Shown here piece after piece: positions 34,200 to 45,107 of a DNA stretch of 64,000 bases (positions are counted from its first letter, which is position 1; each line of letters opens with the position of its first letter). Source of the DNA: Selaginella moellendorffii (Eukaryota > Streptophyta > Lycopodiopsida > Selaginellales > Selaginellaceae). The stretch covers positions 91,109 to 155,108 of the forward strand of contig NW_003314289.1 of the NCBI RefSeq assembly GCF_000143415.4, given 5' to 3'. Made by a program: the position numbers and the translations under genes. A model generated the notes under the pieces. It had not been told where the DNA came from. It searched no databases and worked only from the letters and a program-made list of their open reading frames with translations.

Positions 34200-34312
34200 A
34201 GCCTAGCTCATCAAACGCGCGCCACAAAGTATATGGCGTGACGTGGCCCATCTTAGCTAGGGTTTTGGTTTAGGGTTTATGCAAATTCGTTTGCGCGGAA
34301 ACGATCGATTCC
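34200..34312. promoter_or_regulatory. 113-bp bidirectional promoter with double telo-box
   Basis: Interval between the PSB33 (minus) and CPSF73-II (plus) start codons. It contains AGCTAGGGTTTTGGTTTAGGG at about 34254-34274, i.e. two TAGGGTTT-type boxes close together. There is no room for separate promoters, so a shared core is likely. Confidence 0.55.
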
Positions 34313-36867
34313 ATGACGATCAAGTGCGTTCCCCTCGGTAAGCGATCGAATGCGGCATAGCTCGGACTCGCTGTTAGATTTTTTATCTCCTTTGGTGGAT
34401 TCTTCATGGATTTTGATCCAGGAGCCGGCCAGGATGTGGGCAAGAGCTGTGTAATTGTGTCCATGGGAGGAAAGAAGATAATGTTCGATTGCGGGATGCA
34501 TATGGGATATCAAGACGAGCGGCGCTTCCCAGATTTCTCGCAGATCTCCAAAACCGGGGATTTTACTCACGAAATCGACTGCGTCATCGTCACACACTTG
34601 TAAGTAGCTTTCTTTCTTTATTTTTTTTTTTTGGTTCTTGTGGATACGCTCAATGTTTGTGATCACAGCCATTTGGATCATGTTGGAGCTCTACCATATT
34701 TTACTGAAGTTTGTGGTTACGAAGGACCTGTGTATATGACTGTAAGTTGTGTTTGTCCTGTAAAAGGATTCTCTCTATTTCTATTCTGCAGTATCCAACA
34801 AAAGCTTTGGCTCCGATCATGCTGGAAGACTATCGCAAAATTATGGTTGATAGAAGAGGGGAAGAAGAACAGTTCTCGACGCTTCACATTCAGCAATGCA
34901 TGAAGAAAGGTATTCATTCTTGTGCAGTTTCAACACAGTTGGTTTTGCTAATGCGTGCTCGAACTATAGTCATTGCTGTGGACTTGAGGCAAACGATTCG
35001 AGTTAGCAGGGATCTAGCGTTCCGCGCTTACTACGCTGGACATGTAGCCCGCTAAACTTTTAGAAGTTAAAAGAAGAAGAAAATCTTTCTTACATTTGCT
35101 TGCAGGTTCTTGGAGCTGCTATGTTTTATGTGAAGGCCGGAAACAGTACAGTTGTTTATACGGGTGACTATAACATGACTCCGGATCGTCATCTTGGAGC
35201 GGCTCAGATAGACCGATTGAAGCCGGATTTACTGATCACCGAGTATGGCAATCGAGTTCTCTTTCACGCTTCTCATTTTGGTCTGCAGATCGACTTATGC
35301 TACAACTATTCGTGAATCGAGGCTGGCTAAAGAAGCAGAGTTTCTCAACGTGGTATGTGAAAGAGCCTCATTTCTTTCAGCATTTATACAGCATTTGTCG
35401 ATGGTAGGTACATACCTGTGTCAGCAAAGGTGGGAAAGTGCTCATACCTATTTCGGCCCTCGGCAGAGCTCAGGTATTTTATGATTTATTTCAGACAGTA
35501 TCATATCGTTGGTTTCAGGAGCTGTGCATACTTCTGGACGAGTACTGGGAACGCATGAATCTTAAAGTTCCCATCTACTTTTCTGCCGGTACGATTTTTC
35601 TTTTGCATTAATTTCGTGTGCCATTCTTGACATCACTCTTAGGATTGACGATGCAGAGTAACGCGTACTATAAACTCCTGATAAGCTGGACAAATCAGAG
35701 AATTAAAGACACTTACGTGACTCGCAATGCTTTTGACTTCAAGCATGGTAAGAAGGAACCTTCAAGTTCTTCGTGCTCGTTTTCTAACATCAAACTTAAC
35801 AGTTTTTCCATTTGATCGGACGCAACTGGATGGCCCCGGACCGTGTATACTTTTTGCTACGCCCGGGATGCTCACAGGCGGACTGTCCTTGGAAGTTCTA
35901 AAACACTGGGCTCCTGTAGAGCAGAATCTTCTCATCATACCCGGGTCTGGTTTTGCTTTTTGAATAGTTTTTTTATTTTTGTTGGTGCGCTTAAAGGTGA
36001 TGGACCAGGTTTTGTCTCGCGGGAACTGTGGCACAAAAGTTATGTTCCGGAAAGCCCACGCGGGTAGAAGTGGACAAGCGAACGACAATAGATGTTCGAT
36101 GCCAGGTTAGAATATCTTAATTTCTCTTTAAGAAATAGAGCACTAACTTGTGTTTGACGCAGATACATTTGCTCGCTTTTAGTGCTCATACGGACGCTAA
36201 AGGCATCATGGATCTTGTGAGACAAGTCGAGCCTCACAACGTCATCCTCGTCCATGGGGAGAAACTCAAGATGGATGTTTTGAAGGCTCGGATCAACAAT
36301 GAGCTCGGGATACCGTGCCACAATCCCGCCAACCACGATGTCGTCGAGGTACCTTCGCACTGTCTCTTCAACGTCGAAGCCTCCAAAGAGCTTGTGTCTT
36401 TAAGCATGAGTTCGTACTACAGCAGCACACAGTCGGCAATGGAAGACTCCATGACTTCGGACAGATGCAAGCCGGGGATTCCTGTGGAAGGAATTGTGCT
36501 TACTACAAACTCGTCCAAGATCAAACTGGTCCATCCTTTCGAAGTTCCATCAGTTCTGGGTGAGCCGAAGCACGACATATCCTTTAGCAGTGAGGTGGAG
36601 ATCATCTTGGAGGAGGAGGAAAGCGAAGCCGCAGGAAAGCAATCCCACGATGCAGCGACAGAACCATCCAGCAAGAGAGTCCGGAAGGACTTGAAAAGGA
36701 CTTTAAGCCTCGACTTGGAGCGTTTGCCGGAAGAAGCAGAGACCGAGAGCGAGCATCCCAAGGACCAAAAGTTCTTACTCGACATCAACGAAGTCCCGGT
36801 AGCAGGCTCGCCGGAGGAATCACAGCAGGTTTTCACTCCTACTAGCGAAGACTCTCGAAGCTCATGA
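34313..36867 (+). CDS. CPSF73-II: CPSF73-II / Integrator subunit 11-like RNA endonuclease
   Basis: Metallo-beta-lactamase/beta-CASP nuclease for RNA 3'-end cleavage. Thirteen exons: 34313-34337, 34422-34599, 34669-34741, 34792-34909, 34970-35043, 35106-35242, 35289-35352, 35408-35473, 35519-35588, 35643-35747, 35803-35944, 36009-36105, 36163-36867, giving 617 aa, close to the Arabidopsis protein. The zinc motif HFHLDH (H67-H72, with F68-H69 formed by splicing), the GDYNMTPD segment, and beta-CASP blocks [19 protein letters not shown] and [10 protein letters not shown] are intact. Plant relatives work with the Integrator-like snRNA machinery and in gametophyte development. An overlapping open frame (36864-37091, another frame) follows the stop; I leave it in the 3' UTR, but a missed last intron is possible. 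Confidence 0.92.
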
Positions 36868-37502
36868 CCAGCGTCTACTCGGAAGCTGTAAGCTGGATCA
36901 AAGAGCTCACTCTGGAGGACAACTGCGTGAGGTGTCGCAGCCTGGAGGTCTCTTTTCTCTGCGGGAAGCTCTGCAAAGAAGATGGCGCTTTGAAACGCAA
37001 GGCCAGCTTGGAGTGTAGATGGAAGTACGAGGAAAATGGTCTGGCGAACAGGATGCTGGGCATTCTCCGAAACTTTGCGGTACAAATCTGAGCGATCCAA
37101 GGTGATCTTTCACTCTTGTGTGACTTAACTTTGTTTCTTTCCTTTTACCAAGTGATCTATCTTAGAGTTTTGGCGAGACCATTTTGATATCACTGCAAGT
37201 TAAAGAGATCTTTGGAAAGCTTGGAGGTAACAAAGAACTTAATTTGTGTGAAAGCTCTATGGAATCTAACGTTAGCTCTTCGTCCCTCCATCAGTGCTTA
37301 AACAAGCTTATCAGGTTATGGGCCGACATCAGATGTAACAAGAGTTCGTTAACACGTCCTCCATCCAAGCGCCAAAAGAATAATCTTCGATAAGTGGAGC
37401 ACATGGGTGATAATATTAATTATACGTTAGTCTAATCACAGCTTTAGCCATTTTAAATCTCCCTCCACTTGGTTAGAACCCTAGCTGGCAGGGAACAGGG
37501 CG
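36868..37502. other. intergenic, 3' of CPSF73-II and 5' of AHK1
   Basis: Contains the 75-codon frame 36864-37091 starting on the ATGA overlap with the CPSF73-II stop. It reads SLEVSFLCGKLCKEDGALKR with no family I recognise. The rest has no coding signal; an AACCCTAG motif lies at about 37476. Confidence 0.35.
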
Positions 37503-38045
37503 ATGGTGCGCTTCCACGAGCCGCCGCTTGGCGCTTTGATCCTCCCCACGGTAAGAATCGCGTGCCAGATCGCTGTCGCGAGGGATAGTTTAGTGGAGCG
37601 CCTGCGCTCTTGCGGGAGATCTGGCATTTTTTTATCATGGATTTCGTTCTATGATGCGGGCTTCTTTGCGAGATTTGCTCTGTCCTGGCCTTGCAAGTGG
37701 ATGATATATGCATCGATTGCGTGATCCTTGCGATTCTTGCTATGCCCGAATGCTGATTGAGCTGCGCGTCTTTGTCATTGACCCTCGAAGAGGCGCGAAG
37801 CTTTTTCACTGGGAAAATTCTTTCTTATTGTGTTGTTGTGTGTACAGTCCTTACAGCTGCTGGTACGAGTGACAAGCAAGGAAAGGAACGTCGTGGTGGT
37901 CTTTCTTTTTGAGGAGGAAGCTGAGCTCCAGTTTCCTGTGAAGGACTCTCTCGCGCGAGCTCGAAAATCGAGACTAGTATATTGGATCTCCGGCAAGGAT
38001 GGACGAGCGTCTCCAAGTTGTGGTGGACAAGGCTCAAGTGGCTGA
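37503..38045 (+). other. possible spliced uORF overlapping the AHK1 start
   Basis: ATG at 37503 opens 16 codons up to a strong donor (ACG|GTAAGAA at 37551). Joining to the acceptor GTGTACAG (ends 37847) keeps a frame of about 81 codons that stops at 38045, 47 bp past the AHK1 ATG at 37999 and in another frame. If this 5' leader is transcribed and spliced so, the uORF would suppress AHK1 translation unless ribosomes leak past it. Coding as an independent protein is unproven. Confidence 0.4.
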
Positions 38046-41000
38046 TCACGACGAAAACGACGATAAGGAAGAGTGCTCCAAGTGCTCCAGGTGCATGAAG
38101 AGAGCCAAGCTGAGGAAATGGAGACCGGGGATTTTCAGGAGAGCCAGAGTGGAGCGCAACCCGCTCGTGGCTCTCGAGAAATGCCGATCGAGTTACTATG
38201 GAGTTTTTGGAGCTCGAATTGCGATCATGGTCAGTAAGTAGAGTGCCAGTGACTGTATCAGTTTGGTGTCTGACGCGTCCTTCTTTTGCAGTTGATGCTC
38301 GCCATTCTGATCGGCTTGATCACCATCTTGACCTGGCACTTCACAACAGCTTACGCTACGAAGTCCATCAAGAGCCTGGCTTACAGCTTGCGGGTGGAGC
38401 TGCTAAAGAGGACCATATCCAGATCATGGAACTTGATAAGCACGACTCTGGACGCTACCACTACACTGGCGAATTTGTCCGACTATATGATCCCGAAACA
38501 TTTCTCCTCAAGTGTTCCTGCTACACCAAATGGTTCTCATCCGTCCCACCAGGTAAAACAGTTTTCATTTCGTGCTACAGTCTTATGGACTTACACACAG
38601 CCGCAGCACTTGGTGATGAGAAACATTACATGGGCGGTGTTCTCGAGTCGCCAGTCGCTGAAGACGCTGAGCGTTCTGTATTCAAACGGACAGCTGCTGG
38701 CTTTTGACCGGAATCCTCTGAACAACAAAACTTACTACTTGTTCTCCAACAACTCAGCCGCTTCCACTTTGGGTACAGAGTTTCTCGAATCTGTTGAAGC
38801 CTCGACAACAGGTCAGTGGTACAAAGAAGAGCTGAATCCTTCTACTGGTCAGCCCATAGATTCGGCAGTTTCCATACCTTCGGTGAACTTCAGTGACTAC
38901 ACTGGAAACGTATCTACCCTCAAGACCGGCGAAACGTTCTGGCACGTAGCAGTCGGCTCGACGGACAACGAGTGCCTCTTGTCATCGGCGGCCGATGTGA
39001 GACATCCAGTTACAAACGAACTTATGGCAACAGTGGTCGTAACTTCAGCACTTTCGGGGATCAGCAACCTGATGAAGGACCTTGCAAGGAACTACAGTGG
39101 ATCTTTCTACCTTACTTCCTACGATGGTCTGCTACTTGCGTCATCCAGCAACCATTCTCTTGTGAGGGTGTTATCTCATGGGCCAAAGTTGACACCAGCA
39201 GTGGACGCGCAAGATTCCGTCATCAGAGATGGTGCAAGGTGGCTGCGAGAGTATCACACCGATAGCATTCTTAAACAGAAGGAGGTTCATGCCGAAGACG
39301 TCGTCCTCGGAGGGAAAAAATTTTATATCGACTCCTTCTATTGGAATTTAACTGGACTGCCTTTGGTAAGCAACCGGTTATCTAAGCTCCTCCATTCTCA
39401 AACTTTAACATTACAGATCGGAGTAATATTACTGCCACGATCCTACGTTTTGGGAGATGTCGATGACAGGGGCCGCACCACGCTCATAATCCTTGTCTCG
39501 GTGGCGATAAGCATCCTCGTTGTAGGATGCTTGTTGATACTTATTTTCACAAGCGGAGTATCCACCGAGATGAAGCTTCGTTCCGAGCTTATAAAACACC
39601 TTCATGCTAGGCAGCGCGCAGAAGCATCTAGTAATTACAAAAGTCAGTTCCTTGCTAATATGAGGTACGCTCTATCTACATGTTCGATAAATCTTTGTTG
39701 ACACTTTTTTTTATTTTAGCCACGAACTCCGAACACCAATGGCTGCTGTTATTGGTCTTTTGGATATACTGCTTACAGATGCATGCCTCACAGTGGAGCA
39801 AATTGCTATCGTCTCTCAGATCAGGCACTGCTCAACAGCATTGCTACGCCTCCTTAATAATATTCTGGACTTGAGTAAGGTAGCTTTCAGATTTGGCGCT
39901 TCAAGAATCGGCATTGAATCTGTTTTTGACAGGTGGAATCTGGAAAGTTAGTTCTTGAAAAGGTCGACTTTAACATTCGTCATGAACTTGAAGCTGTGAT
40001 TGACATGTTTTCTGTGCAATGCGTTGACATTGATATCGTTCTCGACCTCGCAGGTAAACGTTGTCTGTGCAGTCTTCGCTTGTATATTAATCTTGTTGGT
40101 TTTTTAGATAACGTTCCCCAGATGGTTCGTGGGGACTTAACAAGGACAGTTCAGATTTTTGCGAATTTGATTGGCAACTCAATCAAGTTCACTTCATGTA
40201 CTTAGTGAGCCAGCCAAGATTTACTGTGATGTTCTCAAAAATCTTTTCGTGCTGCAGCTGGGTATATTACAATACGTGGCTGGGCAGAACCATTTGTATC
40301 ACGATACGAGCCGTTGGAAGCGTCAGGAGGTCACATTGAGAAATTCCTTTTGTGGTTTGAAGTTGATGATTCTGGATGTGGTAAGTTTGTTCCCATGAAC
40401 ACATTTTCTCCATAACAATTATTTGAGCAGGAATTGATCCAAGCAAATGGGAGACAGTGTTCGATAGTTTCGTCCAAGCAGATACTTCAACAAGTCGAAC
40501 GTATAACAGACTTTCTTTACATTTTACGACACTGATAATGTTTGTGTTTCGTATTTCAGACATGGAGGAACCGGCCTTGGCCTTTGCATCGTCCGTTCTT
40601 TGGTTTGTATATCGTTTAAGAGCCTCTTTTCCTGATTTAGTAGCAAACAGGTTAGCAAAATGGGAGGAGAGATAAAGGTTGTGAAGAAGGAAGAGCCAGG
40701 AACTTTGATGCGGTTCTATCTTATGTACGACTCTCCATTCGAAGTATCCACTCCAGATAACACCACGCATTTGGCTCAATCGCCTTCTTTTCCTGTTGAC
40801 ATGAACCAGTTCAAGGTAACTCAATCCTGACAACCAGAACATTGTCGTCGACAGGTTTACTTGTTACACAGGTTCTTATTGGAATGAAAGGAATGAAGCT
40901 GAGGTCTTTCCTGACTGACTGGGTCGCCGAACAGAGACTCGACGTTAGCAGCACTGAAGATTGGAACAGCCTTATCGGGCATATGGACAAGGAACTTCCA

Positions 41001-42146
41001 GATAGCGAAAGCAGCAAAAAGTTATTGGTCGTCCTGGACACGAGGCTACTGCCAGCGAACCTCGAGGCCCTTACGGATCACCTCAACGCGCTAAACAACT
41101 TCAGCAAACGAGGTGCTCTGGTATCCTGGGTGTTGAATCATGACACACCAGCATCAGTGAAGATGAGGATACGTGACAAAGGATACTCCATCATGGTCAA
41201 CAAGCCTCTCTACAAGTCCAAGCTTTTCATGCTGCTCAAGTCGCTGGTAGGAACTCTACCAGACAGCTTCTGCTTCATTCCCGGGCTCCAGTGGAAAGAT
41301 GGCATCCTTGGCCTCAGAAACACTAGCGTGGATTATGCACAGGACACTATTTGGTACGGCAAAGAGCCCCCAAAGGCACTGGAGAGATTGTCGAAAAGAA
41401 TGGACCTCATCCTTGGAGAAGTTGCGAGTCACGTATCTCAAAAGACACACTGTGGAGACGACGAGGACGGGTTTAGCAGCACCAGAGGCTCGCAGGACAT
41501 CAGCCACAGAGCGATGGAGCTCAAGGAATACACAGACGAGGAACGAAAAGAAGTGGAATTGGCAGCAAAGATCCAGCCAGCTCCGTGTGTTTCGTCAACA
41601 ATACCGCCAGTAGCTCCCAAAACTCCGGCCACTGTGGAACAGATCGTCAAGCCTCGGGCCTCGCTGACGGGAATACACATACTCCTCGCGGAAGACACGC
41701 CGGTGATCCAAAAGGTGGCAGTGGTTCTTCTCAAGAAACTTGGAGCTACTGTGGTTGCCGTGGCCGATGGACAGGCCGCAGTGGAGGCTTGGAAGGGGAG
41801 CTTGAAAGATCAAGCGGTAGTAGACGAAGAGCGCAAGCCATTCGATCTCATTCTCATGGACTGCCAGGTATGGAGCTAGATCTTTCTCGTTCTCGCTGAT
41901 CCTTGAGAAAACTTTTGGTTCCAGATGCCGAGAATGGATGGATATGGTGCCACTAGAGAAATCCGCAAAGCCGAGGAGGGCAGTGGCAGCCATGTCCCAA
42001 TAGTGGCGCTCACTGCTCATGCGATGTCCTCAGACGAGGAGAGGTGTTTGGAGGTGGGCATGGACGCATACCTCACCAAGCCCATAGATTGTAAGCTCAT
42101 GGCCACCACCATTTTATCATTGACAAAGAAGATTGTATGGACCTAG
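37999..42146 (+). CDS. AHK1: AHK1-type osmosensing hybrid histidine kinase
   Basis: Thirteen exons: 37999-38229, 38292-38552, 38607-39365, 39417-39664, 39720-39879, 39933-40053, 40108-40197, 40258-40380, 40431-40500, 40560-40602, 40651-40815, 40872-41867, 41925-42146; about 1162 aa. The N-terminal [16 protein letters not shown] and [17 protein letters not shown] (TM1, about 78-96) closely follow Arabidopsis AHK1. A sensor region of about 340 residues precedes TM2 (about 440-463). The H-box SHELRTP has phospho-acceptor His501 (codon formed across the exon 4/5 junction). The ATPase motifs are [17 protein letters not shown] and GGTGLGL. The receiver holds Asp1087 (LILMDCQMPRMDG) and the TKP lysine. 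Family role: osmosensing upstream of a His-to-Asp phosphorelay at the plasma membrane. The 54-bp gap 38553-38606 is open in frame but has GT-AG ends and is not conserved, so I splice it out. Confidence 0.9.
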
Positions 42147-42341
42147 CAAAAAAACTCCAAAGTCAATGTAAGTCAAATAATGGCAACATAAACCAAGTGA
42201 AAGTCAAAGAAGTCAAGTCATTGTATAAAGTCAAATAAAGTCAAGTTAACTTCAAATGGATGCTCTTTAGTTCTGTGATTGCTTCCTAAACCCTCTCACA
42301 AAGAGATGGAGATTCCTGGGCACATAAAAAGATTCTAAGAA

Positions 42342-42492
42342 TACCAATCACATCAATCTCATAACATATGCTTCCCTATTAAGGCAATGCACCTGCAAGT
42401 GAGATCTCCCCAATAGTTGGCAAATCCATGCCCACATCCTTGCATCAGGACAGGGTAGTAACATCTTTCTTTCCAATCTTCTCCTCCACATG
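42342..42492 (+). pseudogene. PPR-gene relic decayed by C-to-T/G-to-A change
   Basis: 151 bp aligns without gaps to 49915-50065, codons about 30-79 of the intact PPR gene. I count 31 differences: 30 are C-to-T or G-to-A in the relic, one is G-to-C, and none is in the opposite direction. CGA to TGA makes a stop. It follows the AHK1 3' end exactly as the intact PPR follows the AHK1 pseudogene at 49 kb. Beyond 42492 similarity is lost into AT-rich sequence. Confidence 0.88.
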
Positions 42493-43890
42493 TTGAAAAT
42501 TCAATTTCATATGCCATATGTGTTTTAAAAGCATTTATACTATTAATAAATAATTTATTTTAATGACTTGTTATTGTAATTCCCATGATCAAACTTTTTA
42601 TTATGTTGTGGCCATATATTTTTCTTCATTTTGCATGCAACTAAGTATTTTATAGTGTTTAATCCATCATTCTTACCAGTAATAGTTTGTATATAATTTC
42701 AGAAACATTATTAAATATATGCATGTGATCCTTTAAGAATGCTATTAGCAATTTTACCATTAAGTTTTTATATCTGATCTTTTTGTCTAACCAAATAATA
42801 TCTGTTGTCAATTGTTCTGTAGTAATCTGTCTTAATATTAGTTGAATACAATTGTGACTATTAAATAAATTAATTTCAATTAATTATTAATATTAAATAA
42901 AATATTATATTTAAATTTAAATAAATATTTAATACTGATAGCCAATATATATTCTTCATCAAGCATTATTTATGGTTTTTAAATTTTTTTGTAAAATAGA
43001 ATGCAAAACTTGAAATATCTATATCTAAAGGTTTGTTATTATACAATGCTAAATAGTTATTTGTATTCCATAATTTATATCTCTATTTCATTATAGTAGC
43101 ACTTAATTGCAGAATATAGAAAACAAATTCAACTTAATACAAAAGAGCATGAACATATTTACTTTTATGTTTGAAAAGGAAATGCAACCTATTATTCAGA
43201 AATATCAATAAGCAAGAATTGAAAGAGATAATGCAAAAATGCAATATATTATTGACCATCTAGACTAACAAGTTTCTGAAAATTTACATTTGCATAATAG
43301 ATGCACCACTATGGTAAATTAAAACTAGTATTAATCCATTATTAATTCATTTTAAATTTTAGGCCATGAGTTATACAACATATTGGATTGATGGAAAACA
43401 TTTTAGAGTTTCTTGAATAGATGCAAATAAGAAAACAATGGATAGCATTTTAATTGCATTGAGGAATTGACAACAGCCTTGTATTCATTTACAAGGTATG
43501 TATTTTGATTTATCTTAGTTTTATAACTATTATATTACATATGTACATTCATGAGGTAAACTCTGGATCATTTAAGAGAATTATTTTTAAAGTTGAATGG
43601 TTCATTATTGAGTAAAGAACAGTGAGAATGGAGGAAATGATTGATCAAGTAAAACCTTTGGATGGGAATATTTTTATATATCCAAAGTTCTTTAAACCCA
43701 TTCTTGGAGTATTTACCAATGGCCTGGTCGTAAATTTTCTTTACAATTGAGACGAAGGCTAACAAGTGAGAAGCCCTGTTCCTGTGCGAAGCTCCATCAT
43801 TCAGCTTCGTCGCTTCTCCTAATTGCCTAAGATCCAAAAAGCCGAAAGACGCTCAGCCATGGTCATTTGCCTCAGCTGGAAATGAGCTGC
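42493..43890. other. AT-rich stretch without genes
   Basis: Very AT-rich with no credible frames. By position it should be the remainder of the duplicated PPR gene or DNA that replaced it, but no clear similarity remains. Confidence 0.45.
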
Positions 43891-43989
43891 CCAAATGAAG
43901 GATTCAGCTAGAATAGTCCAACTTTTGGTATCAGAATTTAGGGTTAAAAGATTTTTTAGCTGCAAGCCACCAGGGGAAAGAAGAGACTC

Positions 43990-44280
43990 CCAAGGTCATC
44001 TTCCAGATCTGGGGGATCCGTGGCAGCGGCAAATCGGACAAGCTCCACTTCTACGATGCTTAAGGTTATTTTCCGTATCATTGGGAGTGGCAAATCCGAC
44101 AAGCTCCACTTCTAAGACGCGGCATTCTGGCTCTACGATCACCATCGCCAAGGTTGCCCTGGTCGGCTACTGCAAGGATCTCCTAGAGCTCGTCCAGCAG
44201 ATCCTGGAAGGCGAGGTGGTGACAGCGCAGAGGATAGGAGGAGTGCAAGAACAAGAGACATGGCGTAAATATATATAAAC
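43990..44280 (+). other. gene fragments with an internal duplicated P-loop-like stretch
   Basis: Two copies of GGCAAATC(G/C)GACAAGCTCC lie at about 44026 and 44088; the first reads IRGSGKSDKLHFYD (a P-loop-like GSGKS). An open tail VALVGYCKDLLELVQQILEG runs to about 44275. I cannot assign the family. Just after, 44378-44455 matches 46418-46498 (GTGGACGATGATATGAAG, then TTACTAGTGCTGCTTGATG), part of the gene at 46262. Confidence 0.4.
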
Positions 44281-44479
44281 AAAACACACTGTTTCGTCTA
44301 TGAAAAATGACAAAAAAAATCTTCTGGAGTTTCTTGAAAACTATGCTGCGACTTTGCGTAAACTTACAAAAAAAAAATGCAAGTGGACGATGATATGAAG
44401 CGCAAGGTATGTGTAACTATTACTAGTGCTGCTTGATGTTCACAAGCGCTTGAGTGAAAATCGTTGTCCAGGGTGCAGG

Positions 44480-45030
44480 GAAAGGCCACAAGACCTCTTT
44501 AACCTCATGGATCCATGTATTCTGCCGTGTATCTCATTGGAGTTTGCAACTTAGCAGGGTTGTTTCATTAGAGCAAGATGTATACTATCGAGAAAAAGCT
44601 GCTGGAATGTATTCAGCTCTCCCCTATGCCTATGCTCAGGTAGCTTTGGGTATGGTGGCAAGAATCTTACTTGAAACTGTCCTTTTCAGGTGATCATCGA
44701 ACTATTCTACATTTTTGTTCCCCTTCCTCTTCTTCACACTCTACGGGCGTGGCAATCACGCCCAACAAGAGGGTGGCGGCAATTTGTTCCACTGGATTCT
44801 ACACGCTGTGGAACCTCCCTCTTCTCGGGAAGAACTCTATATGGAATCATCACTTCTCAGCTCGGGGATATCACCACGTCGTTGAGCCCAGTGCAAGAGT
44901 TTTCGAGAGACTACTTGGGCTACGAGCGCCATTTCCTGGGTGTGGTCGCAGGCGTGTGCATCAAGTTGTTGTCTCGTCGTCACAATCGCGATCTTCTTCG
45001 GCCTGTGCATCGAGTTGTTGAACTTCCAGA
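44480..45030 (+). pseudogene. ABCG/PDR transporter C-terminal fragment A
   Basis: Broken frames match the last transmembrane part of pleiotropic drug resistance ABCG transporters: VYYREKAAGMYSALPYAYAQ (44580-44640), FFTLYGR then ITPNKRVAAICSTGFY, NSIW/LYGIITSQLGDIT (about 44830-44880), VQEFSRDYLGYE, and FFGLCIELLNFQRR at the end. Frameshifts and missing segments show it is dead, and no ABC ATPase domain of this gene is present. Confidence 0.8.
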
Positions 45031-45107
45031 GACGATGAAGCATCGCGGATGTAAACAAATTAACGCTTAATCTGATTAATTCAATGACTGCGCCGTGTCT
45101 TATCTAA

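Noticed and set aside
36864-37091. Separate small gene starting on the CPSF73-II stop
   Set aside because: ATGA overlap is a bacterial-style coincidence in a plant gene; CPSF73-II already has its usual length, and no splice link or family was found.
38553-38606. 18 extra in-frame codons in AHK1
   Set aside because: The 54 bp has GTAAAA and CCGCAG ends, typical intron size here, and the encoded residues have no counterpart in AHK1.
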